Below, in pieces: positions 1 to 6,575 of a stretch of 6,575 nucleotides of DNA. This DNA is from Ghiorsea sp. (GTDB lineage Bacteria > Pseudomonadota > Zetaproteobacteria > Mariprofundales > Mariprofundaceae), in NCBI GenBank assembly GCA_027019685.1, contig JALUWH010000281.1:1-6575 (forward strand). Direction: 5' to 3'. The position numbers were made by a program, and so were the translations under genes. Position 1 is the stretch's first letter, and every line of letters starts with the position of its first letter. The notes beneath the pieces are model-generated. The model did no database searches. It was given only the letters and a program-made list of their open reading frames with translations, and had not been told where the DNA came from.

Positions 1-1144
1 TAAAGAGCTTTTTGAGGGTGCTCTTAAAGGTATGCTGTCTAATCTTGACCCACATTCTACCTATATGGACAAAGAAATGTTCAGTAAAATGATGGAAGAT
101 ACCAGTGGTGAGTTTGGTGGTTTAGGTATAGAAATTGCCACTGCCGAAGGTGGCATTAAAATCGTATCACCCATTGAAGACACCCCCGCAGATAAGGCAG
201 GTATTAAATCTGGCGATCTCATCATTAAAATTGGTGATGTATTAGCCCGTGACATCACATTACCCGAATCCGTTAAACTTATGCGTGGAAAACCAGGCAC
301 TAGCATTATGCTTACCATTTTTCGTGAAGATGAAATGCGTACTTTTGATGTAAAAATAAAACGTGATAAAATTCAAATAAAATCTGTGAAAAGCGATATT
401 TTAGTACCTGGTTATGCTTATTTGCGCATTACACAATTTCAAGAGCATACTGCCGAACAACTACAAAAACAATTCGATGCCTTGCGTAAACAATCAGATA
501 ATAAAATCTTTGGTGCTGTGTTAGATTTACGTAACAATCCAGGTGGTTTGTTGGATCAAGCTGTTGAAGTGAGTGATTTATTCCTCAATTCTGGCGGTAT
601 CGTGTTCACCAAGTCACGCGTTGGAAACAACATGGACTTTAAAGCAGAAAAAGGTGATATTTTAAATGGTGCACCATTGATTGTTTTGATTAACGGTGGC
701 TCTGCATCTGCATCTGAAATTGTCTCGGGAGCACTGCAAGATAACAAACGCGCTGTACTTATGGGTACACGCAGCTTTGGTAAAGGCTCTGTTCAGCGCA
801 TCATCCCACTATCCGATGGATCTGCATTTAAGTTAACCACTTCTTTATATTACACACCTAGCGGACGCTCTATTCAAGCTACAGGCATCGATCCTGACGT
901 AGAAGTTAAAGCCGTACGCCTGAAAATTGAGGATGATGGCAGCAATCGACCTTCTCGTGTTTTTGAATCCAATATGAAAGGACACCTTGCCAACGGTAAT
1001 GGAAAAACCAAAACCAAAAAAGAAGAAGAAGCTGTGCCTGGTCACCCCAGTGATCAAATGGTTGAACGTTTGACCAAAGATGTACAATTACAACGTGCTG
1101 TAGACTTACTCCAAGGATTACACGTACTCTCAAAGTCTTCTTAA
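1..1144 (+). CDS. ctpA: CtpA/Prc-type carboxy-terminal processing protease (peptidase S41), 5' end missing
   Basis: This is a periplasmic serine protease of family S41, which trims or degrades envelope proteins from their C-terminus. The reading frame is open from base 2, and the residues before the Met at 32 (KELFEGALKG) match the family. The gene therefore starts outside the window, and the signal peptide plus probably several dozen residues are missing. Numbering from the Met at 32, a PDZ domain spans about residues 30-110, starting at GLGIEI. The protease core includes DLRNNPGG (165-172). The expected catalytic Ser226 lies in GGSASASE (707-709), Lys251 in FGKGSVQ (782-784), and Gln255 completes the Ser-Lys-Gln arrangement known from CtpB. 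The C-terminal tail carries a Lys/Glu-rich stretch (325-333) before the usual leucine-rich end. It is followed closely by the yibQ-like gene, as in many proteobacteria. Family assignment is secure; the substrate and any adaptor are unknown. Confidence 0.95.
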   Translation, partial: KELFEGALKGMLSNLDPHSTYMDKEMFSKMMEDTSGEFGGLGIEIATAEGGIKIVSPIEDTPADKAGIKSGDLIIKIGDVLARDITLPESVKLMRGKPGTSIMLTIFREDEMRTFDVKIKRDKIQIKSVKSDILVPGYAYLRITQFQEHTAEQLQKQFDALRKQSDNKIFGAVLDLRNNPGGLLDQAVEVSDLFLNSGGIVFTKSRVGNNMDFKAEKGDILNGAPLIVLINGGSASASEIVSGALQDNKRAVLMGTRSFGKGSVQRIIPLSDGSAFKLTTSLYYTPSGRSIQATGIDPDVEVKAVRLKIEDDGSNRPSRVFESNMKGHLANGNGKTKTKKEEEAVPGHPSDQMVERLTKDVQLQRAVDLLQGLHVLSKSS

Positions 1145-1151
1145 ATAACAC

Positions 1152-1154
1152 TTG
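1152..1154 (+). other. TTG start codon of the yibQ-like gene
   Basis: TTG is the only start-type codon that keeps the basic N-terminus and the whole membrane segment. The in-frame TAA at 1146-1148 excludes an upstream start. The nearest purine-rich AAGGA (1113-1117) is about 35 bases away, too far to serve as a ribosome binding site, so initiation probably depends on ribosomes that finish ctpA at 1144. Confidence 0.7.
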
Positions 1155-2120
1155 AAGAAAAAAACTAAAAAAAAGAAACAGCAGCAGGCATTTTGGTTTA
1201 AGCTTTTACTCACTATCTTACTCATACTTATTGTATTCTTGGTATGGGTAGCTGGTGAGCAAAAGCCTGTGTCCAAGGTTTCCCAAACACTTGCTTCTGA
1301 CAGCGCACTCAATACGGGGACTGAACCAGATATAGCACAAATTATCGAACCATTACTCGATGATACATATGTGCTTACCTTTGAAGATGAACTCCCCGAC
1401 CCTGTATTCAAGAGCTCCTCTGATGAGCAAGTAATTATTCACCCTACTGAAAACAGGCATGTATTAAGCCTTGTTATTGATGATGTTGGTTATGACCTAC
1501 ATGCCCTAGAGCGTCTGATTGCACTTCCCTACACCATTACGGTATCTATTTTACCTGATGCTCCTCATGCTAAAGAAGCGGCCATGATGGCGCATCAACA
1601 CGGTATACAAGTGATGTTGCATATGCCCATGCAAACCTCTAACCCTAAATACCAACAAAAAATGGAAAAGTTTTACTTGCATCAAAACATGGATAAACAA
1701 ACCTTTACCACAGTGTTTGAGCAAGCCTTAGCAAAAGTACCCTATGTTACAGGTGTGAATAACCATATGGGCTCGCAACTCACATCTGACCCAAAATCTA
1801 TGCAGTGGCTGATGGCGTTATGTAAAAAGCATGGTTTATTTTTCATCGACTCACGCACATCGGCTACTTCCGTTGCTGCTAAAGTGGCACAACAATCAGG
1901 TATTTTCTGGAATACCCGTGATGTATTCTTAGACCACTCCGTAGCTCCTGATGCACTACAGCATGCTTGGGATTCCATGCTTTCATGTGTTAAACGCAAA
2001 GATAGCTGCATTATGCTAGCTCACCCACACAAAGAAACTTTAAACTTCTTAGAAAAACATGCGCAGGGTCTCAGTTCACAAGCATTTGTTAGTATATCCA
2101 AAACACTTAAGCAGGATTAA
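1152..2120 (+). CDS. yibQ: YibQ-like divergent polysaccharide deacetylase (DUF610), membrane-anchored
   Basis: This 322-residue protein belongs to the divergent polysaccharide deacetylase family (DUF610, YibQ in E. coli), which has a NodB-like fold but no firmly established substrate. A very basic N-terminus (residues 2-9) precedes one hydrophobic segment (about 15-34), then an acidic linker (about 55-100), so the catalytic domain should be periplasmic and membrane-tethered. Conserved family motifs are LVIDDVGY (107-114, Asp110/Asp111), ILPDAPHA (133-140), LHMPM (156-160), GVNNHMGS (201-208, His205), FIDSRTSATS (231-240), VFLDHS (258-263) and HPH (291-293). These acidic and histidine residues are the likely metal site. 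The start is TTG at 1152: an in-frame TAA at 1146 blocks anything further upstream, and the next start-like codon is inside the membrane segment. No good Shine-Dalgarno is seen, so coupling to ctpA (7-base gap) is likely. A role in peptidoglycan or envelope remodelling is inferred from the neighbours only. Confidence 0.88.
   Translation: MKKKTKKKKQQQAFWFKLLLTILLILIVFLVWVAGEQKPVSKVSQTLASDSALNTGTEPDIAQIIEPLLDDTYVLTFEDELPDPVFKSSSDEQVIIHPTENRHVLSLVIDDVGYDLHALERLIALPYTITVSILPDAPHAKEAAMMAHQHGIQVMLHMPMQTSNPKYQQKMEKFYLHQNMDKQTFTTVFEQALAKVPYVTGVNNHMGSQLTSDPKSMQWLMALCKKHGLFFIDSRTSATSVAAKVAQQSGIFWNTRDVFLDHSVAPDALQHAWDSMLSCVKRKDSCIMLAHPHKETLNFLEKHAQGLSSQAFVSISKTLKQD
1158..1174 (+). repeat. Paired poly-A tracts at the start of the yibQ-like gene
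   Basis: A run of seven A (1158-1164) and a run of eight A (1167-1174) are separated by CT. They encode the lysine-rich N-terminus just after the TTG start. Such runs can promote polymerase slippage, or they may simply reflect lysine codons in an AT-leaning genome. Confidence 0.8.
2117..2120. other. Shared palindromic TTAA stop overlap of two convergent genes
   Basis: TTAA gives the TAA stop of the yibQ-like gene on the plus strand (2118-2120) and the TAA stop of the hybrid kinase on the minus strand (2119-2117). The coding regions overlap by these four bases. No GC-rich hairpin followed by a T run is visible on either side, so transcripts of each unit probably run into the opposing gene or end by Rho. 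Confidence 0.9.
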
Positions 2121-4306
2121 AACATCACCTCTTGTAAACGTTGGAAATCATAAGGTTTCTGCACAACACCCACCAAAGAAATACCTTTAAATTGTTTATA
2201 AATATCCTCTTGTGCATAACCACTGGCAATAATAATCTTCAAGTCTGGCGTTAGTTTTAATAACTCTGTCGCGCATGTCTTGCCATCCATTTCAGGCATG
2301 GTCATATCCAATAATACCATATTAATCTCATCTTTCTTAGCTTGGTATATCTCCAATGCTTGCTTACCATTTTCCGCTAAGAAAGTTTCATAACCCAAAT
2401 CTTCTAACATGGCTTGCACTGTCTCTAACAGCACCAATTCATCATCAACAACCAGTACTTTTCCACGTTTTTCAGCATGTGACACCTGCGGCATACTTTC
2501 GCCTCCAGTTTTCATTTCTTTTCCATTCAAGCTTATAGGGAAAAAGACTTTAAACGTGGTTCCCTGATTCAACTTGGATTCTAGCGTAATAAGTCCACCA
2601 TGCCCGTGTACTGTACCTAGCATGCTGCTCATTCCCAAACCTCGCCCTGTAAACTTGGTGGTGAAAAAAGGTTCAAAAATTCGTTGCTGTGTCGCTTGAT
2701 CCATACCACAGCCTTCATCACTCACTTCAAGACAAACATATGTCCCTTGTTTTACTTCACCTACACACTGGGATATACCTGTAACTTGCGCCCCCCCTTC
2801 ACCTAAATCCACACTATATGTGTGTAAATAAATCCTGCCCCCATGTTCACGCATAGCCTCATTTGCATTGGTAATCAAATTCATGACCAACTGTTGAATT
2901 TGTGCAATATCACCATCAAAATAAGGGAGCTTCATCTGAAGCTTATAATCTACCGATACATTTTTTAATAAGCTCACCTCAAGTAAAACAGACATATCGC
3001 GCACCAGTTCCGAAAGCTCTAGAGGCTCCATATTTAACGTACCCTTACCTGCATACGTTAACATCTGCTTACACAAGGATGCCGCTTTTTTACTTGTCTC
3101 TTCAATGCGCTGCATAAAAATAGACTCTCTAGAGCCTTGAGCTAAACTTTTACTTATTAAAGAGGCATTACCTAAAATTACCGCCAAAAGATTATTAAAA
3201 TCATGCGCAATACCACCTGACAATACACCTAAAGACTCTAAATGTTGCGCTTCTAAGGCTTTTTTCTGAATCTCTGAACGTTCAATTTCAGCTTCAACAC
3301 GTTTTGTCACATCCAAGCTAAAACCAACAAGCCCTTGATAAATATCATCTTCAAACAAAGGAACTTTAATGACCTCACATACCACCGATACACCATCAGC
3401 AGCAGTATAAAACTCACTCGACCTGTATGTGCTCCCACTATTTTTGCAGATTTCATCCGATGCTTTGCGTGCACTTGCTTCTTCACTGGCAACCAATGTA
3501 TAATCATCATCAGCTTGCAATAATGCTTTCTTATTCACACCAATCATCTCAGCATAAGCATCGTTAACAAATTGTAGTCTGCCAGCTTTATCTCGCATCC
3601 AAATCCCTACAGGTGATGAAGACAAAATAATATCTAACATGCGGTTTTGTTGCTGAATATCCTGAATCATTTGATTTTGGTCCGTTACATCCAAGGCAAT
3701 AGTTAATGTTACAGGCTCACCATCTATCATGAGTTGTGTGCGGTTTGCCAACATTTCATGCTGTTTACGTTGCCCTTCTGGTGTTATATAACGCACGGGC
3801 ATCCCCCAGGAACTTCCCCCTGTTTGTGTAACATCCTCAATTTGTGTTAATATGTTTTCGCAGTCATCAGGATGTAAAAAGTCTGTAATGGGTCTACCTA
3901 CCACGTCCTGAAGTGTCTTATTTCCAATCAGACGCAATGTAAAGGGGTTCAGGTATTGGATAATACCTTGTTTATAAATCACAACACCAATAGGGATATG
4001 TTTTAATACCTGCCAAAAACGTTGTTCACTTTCAGTAAGCATATTTTGACTATGTTTTAACTTGGTATGCAACTGCCAAAGTTGATACAAAAGGAAAGCT
4101 ATCACCACGAACAAGATGATTAAGACAAACCCATCAACGGAACCGCCAATATTTTGACTCAGCCCGTCATCAGTAAACTTCACTTCATCTGGAACTTGAG
4201 TCTGCTCATCAAGATTATTAGCTCTTGATATATAAGGTATTAAAAACGTAGCCCACAAAAGAGTGAGGCTACGAAACAAAAAGAGCTTAAGCCTAATATT
4301 AATCAT
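2117..4306 (-). CDS. Membrane-bound hybrid histidine kinase with two PAS domains and a C-terminal receiver
   Basis: This 729-residue sensor kinase should autophosphorylate on a histidine and pass the phosphate to its own receiver. An N-terminal hydrophobic segment (about 8-27; membrane anchor or signal peptide) is followed by a periplasmic stretch of about 30 residues and a membrane helix (about 59-78). Two PAS domains follow (about 92-210 and 222-337). The dimerisation/phosphoacceptor region carries GGIAHDFNNLL with His368 (3205-3203). The ATPase domain has an N box NLITNANEA (476-484), a G1 box DEGCGMD (530-536), FEPFFTTK (544-551) and a G2 box GRGLGM. The receiver (about 616-729) has Asp621/Asp622, phosphoacceptor Asp667 (2308-2306), Ser695 and Lys717, so all signature residues are present. 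No output or HPt domain is attached, so a separate partner is expected. The ATG starts one base after the gpmI stop with no clear ribosome binding site, suggesting reinitiation. The signal is unknown; none of the PAS residues seen proves a cofactor. Confidence 0.95.
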   Translation of the reverse strand: MINIRLKLFLFRSLTLLWATFLIPYISRANNLDEQTQVPDEVKFTDDGLSQNIGGSVDGFVLIILFVVIAFLLYQLWQLHTKLKHSQNMLTESEQRFWQVLKHIPIGVVIYKQGIIQYLNPFTLRLIGNKTLQDVVGRPITDFLHPDDCENILTQIEDVTQTGGSSWGMPVRYITPEGQRKQHEMLANRTQLMIDGEPVTLTIALDVTDQNQMIQDIQQQNRMLDIILSSSPVGIWMRDKAGRLQFVNDAYAEMIGVNKKALLQADDDYTLVASEEASARKASDEICKNSGSTYRSSEFYTAADGVSVVCEVIKVPLFEDDIYQGLVGFSLDVTKRVEAEIERSEIQKKALEAQHLESLGVLSGGIAHDFNNLLAVILGNASLISKSLAQGSRESIFMQRIEETSKKAASLCKQMLTYAGKGTLNMEPLELSELVRDMSVLLEVSLLKNVSVDYKLQMKLPYFDGDIAQIQQLVMNLITNANEAMREHGGRIYLHTYSVDLGEGGAQVTGISQCVGEVKQGTYVCLEVSDEGCGMDQATQQRIFEPFFTTKFTGRGLGMSSMLGTVHGHGGLITLESKLNQGTTFKVFFPISLNGKEMKTGGESMPQVSHAEKRGKVLVVDDELVLLETVQAMLEDLGYETFLAENGKQALEIYQAKKDEINMVLLDMTMPEMDGKTCATELLKLTPDLKIIIASGYAQEDIYKQFKGISLVGVVQKPYDFQRLQEVMF

Positions 4307-4310
4307 ATTA
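4304..4310 (-). other. gpmI-kinase junction (stop, 1 base, start)
   Basis: On the minus strand the gpmI stop TAA (4310-4308) is followed by a single T and then the kinase ATG (4306-4304). No Shine-Dalgarno sequence is evident in the end of gpmI. This arrangement favours termination-reinitiation and implies that the kinase is made from the gpmI message. Confidence 0.75.
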
Positions 4311-5909
4311 AGTCATAAGCAAGGACGGCTCCAAATCTTTAGGCGTTTCAATCTGCATCATATCACAGATTGTTGCTGCCAAGTTTGCGAGCCCAACGTC
4401 CTGCTGTGCTACTTCACTTAACTGGTATTTTCCACCAGATTTAAACAATATACATGGTACGGGATTCACCGAATGTTTGGTGCATGGTTCATCACCACTG
4501 GCTTTATGCGTCACCATTTCTTCAGCATTTCCGTGGTCGGCAGTAATAATGGCATTGCCACCATGTTTTTCTAACGCATCTACAATTAAACCTACTGCTT
4601 TATCCACAGCTTCAACCGCTTGAATGGCAGGTGCTAATTTACCGCAGTGTCCCACCATATCGGCATTGGCAAAGTTGATCAGCCCAAAGCCATACTCACC
4701 TGTTTCAATAAGCTCTACAGCCTTAGCTGCAATTTCAGGTGCTTTCATTTCTGGTTTATCAGCAAAGGACACACCTTTGTCTGAATCAATCAAAATATAC
4801 TCTTCTAAGCTATTATCCAATGGTTTACGATAACCACCATTAAAAAAGAATGTTACATGCGGGAATTTTTGCGTTTCAGTGAGGCGAAACTGTTTAATCT
4901 TTTTATCCACCAAATATCTACCCAATGGATAATCTACTTTGGTTGGCCCCATCAATTGCAACTCAGGCATATTTCTATCTTCATCAAACACCATCATGCC
5001 TGCATATAGCACATCAGGTGTTTTAACACGGTCAAAACCTTGAAAGTCTTCCGTCACAAAAGCTTCGGTAATTTCAATCGCTCTATCACCACGGAAGTTC
5101 ATCATCAATACAGCATCACCATTTTCAATCACAGCTTTAGGTTTAGCCAAGTCGTCATCAATAATAATGAAACTATCCATATCTTGGTCAATGAGGTTGG
5201 GATTGATTGCACGTAATGCTGTAATACCTTCAATGACAGAGCCAAACTCATGTTCAGCTTCACCCAACACCATGGCATCCCAACCTCGTTTAACCTTACT
5301 CCAGTCTTGGTCTCTATCCATAATCGCATGTTCACGACCTGACGCTGAGGCAAAGGCATAGTCCCTATCAGCTTTGGCATTAATCTCCGTAAACAAATCT
5401 TCTAATTGCAGTACATAATCTTGCGCAGATTGAATGCCCACATCGCGACCATCCAAGGATGCATGCACATATAATCGCTCTACACCCTGCTGATCCGCAT
5501 AAGTAATCACTGCCTTAAAGTGGTCGATATGTGAATGAATATTGCCATCAGATAATAAACCCAGCAGGTGAATAGCTCCACCTTCTTTACCCACGGCAAT
5601 CACTTTCGCCAAAGCTTCAGAATCATAAAAAGAACCATCAGTAATAGCATTGTTAATCCGCGTTGGGCCTTGCTCAAGAATTTTCCCTGCCCCCATGGTT
5701 AAGTGCCCCACTTCCGAGCCACCCATATCTTTCATGGATGGCAAACCAACAAACTTACCATGCGTATTGATTTCAGTGTAAGCGCATGCGTTTTTCAATC
5801 GGTCAAAATTGGGCGTGTTCGCCAAAGCAATCGCATCATCATCGCGCCCAGAGCCCACGCCCCATCCGTCCATAATAATTAATAATGTTGTGTTGTATGT
5901 ATCTGTCAT
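4308..5909 (-). CDS. gpmI: 2,3-bisphosphoglycerate-independent phosphoglycerate mutase
   Basis: This cytoplasmic enzyme interconverts 3-phosphoglycerate and 2-phosphoglycerate in glycolysis and gluconeogenesis, with two metal ions (usually Mn) and a phosphoserine intermediate. It has 533 residues, somewhat longer than the usual bacterial length of about 510. Expected active-site residues are all present: Asp14 (MDGWG), catalytic Ser65 in GGSEVGH (5717-5715), the substrate-binding segments SDGNIHSH (120-127), DGRD (153-156) and RGDR (273-276), then Asp417/His421 in NADMVGHCG, Asp458/His459 in TADHGNAE, and His479 in TKHSVNPVP. The residue before Ser65 is Gly, where the family usually has Asn. 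The middle part (about 298-365, including YAGMM and HVTFFFNGG) looks closer, from memory, to the longer plant-type branch than to E. coli GpmM. The ATG overlaps the ubiD stop by four bases (ATGA). GpmI identity is secure; the subfamily placement is inferred. Confidence 0.96.
   Translation of the reverse strand: MTDTYNTTLLIIMDGWGVGSGRDDDAIALANTPNFDRLKNACAYTEINTHGKFVGLPSMKDMGGSEVGHLTMGAGKILEQGPTRINNAITDGSFYDSEALAKVIAVGKEGGAIHLLGLLSDGNIHSHIDHFKAVITYADQQGVERLYVHASLDGRDVGIQSAQDYVLQLEDLFTEINAKADRDYAFASASGREHAIMDRDQDWSKVKRGWDAMVLGEAEHEFGSVIEGITALRAINPNLIDQDMDSFIIIDDDLAKPKAVIENGDAVLMMNFRGDRAIEITEAFVTEDFQGFDRVKTPDVLYAGMMVFDEDRNMPELQLMGPTKVDYPLGRYLVDKKIKQFRLTETQKFPHVTFFFNGGYRKPLDNSLEEYILIDSDKGVSFADKPEMKAPEIAAKAVELIETGEYGFGLINFANADMVGHCGKLAPAIQAVEAVDKAVGLIVDALEKHGGNAIITADHGNAEEMVTHKASGDEPCTKHSVNPVPCILFKSGGKYQLSEVAQQDVGLANLAATICDMMQIETPKDLEPSLLMT
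5906..5909 (-). other. ATGA overlap of ubiD stop and gpmI start
   Basis: On the minus strand the gpmI ATG (5909-5907) overlaps the ubiD TGA (5908-5906). This classic 4-base overlap implies co-transcription and translational coupling. A weak GGGAT lies about 13 bases upstream of the ATG, inside ubiD. Confidence 0.9.
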
Positions 5910-6575
5910 AAGTCTAATTCATCCCAAATATCATCAATATGTTGTTTCACTTCATCTGTCATGGTGATGGTTCGACCCCACTCGCGGTCGGTTTCACCTT
6001 GCCATTTATTGGTGGCATCAATGCCTACCTTAGAGCCTAACCCTGCAACGGGCGAGGCAAAGTCCAAATAATCAATCGGTGTATGTTCTGCCATGGTAAA
6101 GTCACGTACAGGGTCACAACGGGTGGTGATTGCCCAAATTACTTCTTTCCAGTCACGACAATCAATGTCTTCATCTACCACCACAATAAACTTAGTGTAC
6201 ATAAATTGTCTTAAATACGACCACACACCAAACATAATCCGCTTGGCATGCCCTGCATATTGTTTCTTAATTGACACCACCGCCATACGATACGAACAAC
6301 CTTCCATAGGCAGGTAAAAGTCGACAATTTCAGGAAATTGTTTGCGTAAAATTGGTACAAAAACTTCATTAAATGCCAAACCAAGCACCGCAGGCTCATC
6401 AGGCGGTTTACCCGTATGCGTAGAATGATAAATAGCATCTTTACGTTTGCTTATTTTCTCTACGGTAAATACAGGAAACATCTCAGTTTCATTGTAATAA
6501 CCCGTGTGGTCACCATAAGGACCTTCTTCAGCATATTCATCAAAGGAAATAAAACCTTCCAGCACAATCTCTGCC
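5906..6575 (-). CDS. ubiD: UbiD-family 4-hydroxy-3-polyprenylbenzoate decarboxylase, C-terminal part
   Basis: UbiD removes the carboxyl group from 4-hydroxy-3-polyprenylbenzoate in ubiquinone biosynthesis, using prenylated FMN made by UbiX. The frame is open to the right edge; the codon at 6565-6563 is GTG but is preceded by in-frame residues AEI that match the family, so it is an internal valine and not the start. About 222 residues are visible, a little under half of the usual length of about 490-500. Conserved segments include EGPYGDHTGYYN (6526-6491), whose Glu and Asp correspond to acidic residues of the prFMN decarboxylase active site, then PDEPAVLG, QFPEIVDFYLP, GCSYR, KKQYAGHAKR, RQFMYTKF and DFASPVAGLGSK followed by ATNKW (6064-6002). 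The protein ends in WDELDL, without the short tail I recall in E. coli UbiD. It heads the visible minus-strand unit and overlaps gpmI by four bases. The similarity to proteobacterial UbiD is strong enough to prefer it over other UbiD-family decarboxylases. Confidence 0.95.
   Translation of the reverse strand, partial: AEIVLEGFISFDEYAEEGPYGDHTGYYNETEMFPVFTVEKISKRKDAIYHSTHTGKPPDEPAVLGLAFNEVFVPILRKQFPEIVDFYLPMEGCSYRMAVVSIKKQYAGHAKRIMFGVWSYLRQFMYTKFIVVVDEDIDCRDWKEVIWAITTRCDPVRDFTMAEHTPIDYLDFASPVAGLGSKVGIDATNKWQGETDREWGRTITMTDEVKQHIDDIWDELDL

Noticed and set aside
32..34. ATG as the true start of ctpA
   Set aside because: The ten in-frame residues before it match the CtpA family, and a start here would lack the export signal a periplasmic protease needs.
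845..1151. Two overlapping minus-strand open frames opposite the end of ctpA
   Set aside because: They are antisense shadows of the Lys/Glu-rich ctpA tail (read as Phe/Leu-rich) and show no independent coding evidence.
1130..1411. A 93-codon open frame on the minus strand opposite the start of the yibQ-like gene
   Set aside because: It lies wholly opposite well-supported coding sequence, its protein is low-complexity (Ser- and Phe-rich), and it has no recognisable domain or ribosome binding site.
2035..2056. AT-rich inverted repeat (AAGAA/TTCTT) as a terminator for the minus-strand unit
   Set aside because: The stem is only five A-T pairs with no GC core and no following T run, and it lies within yibQ codons.
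2810..2824. Inverted repeat CACAC-TATAT-GTGTG as a hairpin or operator
   Set aside because: It is a short 5-base stem inside the conserved ATPase coding region of the kinase and is explained by chance.
5129..5380. An 83-codon open frame on the minus strand inside gpmI
   Set aside because: It is an alternate-frame shadow of conserved gpmI codons with no family motifs.
6563..6565. GTG as the start codon of the UbiD-family gene
   Set aside because: The frame stays open to the window edge, and the preceding residues AEI continue the UbiD pattern, so this is an internal valine in a truncated gene.

Overview
This window is almost entirely coding: only about 8 of 6575 bases (1145-1151 and 4307) lie outside genes. 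It holds five genes in two converging transcription units. Base composition is AT-leaning (roughly 40% GC by eye). The gene families (CtpA, YibQ-type deacetylase-like protein, UbiD, GpmI, PAS-containing hybrid kinase) point to a Gram-negative proteobacterium. UbiD closely follows the gammaproteobacterial pattern. The genus cannot be fixed from the sequence; a low-GC marine gamma- or zetaproteobacterium is a guess only.

Plus strand, 1-2120: the 3' part of a CtpA/Prc-type S41 carboxy-terminal processing protease, cut by the left edge, followed after 7 bases by a membrane-anchored divergent polysaccharide deacetylase (YibQ/DUF610) that appears to start at TTG. Both act on the envelope, and they often sit next to envC and gpmI in proteobacteria.

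Minus strand, 6575-2117: the C-terminal part of ubiD (ubiquinone biosynthesis decarboxylase, cut by the right edge), then gpmI (cofactor-independent phosphoglycerate mutase, 4-base ATGA overlap), then a 729-residue membrane-bound hybrid histidine kinase with two PAS domains and a C-terminal receiver domain (1-base gap after gpmI). The spacing suggests one polycistronic mRNA with translational coupling.

The two units meet tail to tail at a palindromic TTAA (2117-2120) that supplies a TAA stop on each strand, so neither unit has its own terminator region between the genes. I see no RNA genes, mobile elements, CRISPR arrays or clear promoters. I see no evidence of an undescribed system; the points most worth checking are the kinase tied to a metabolic operon, the unusual gpmI sequence and the overlapping convergent ends.
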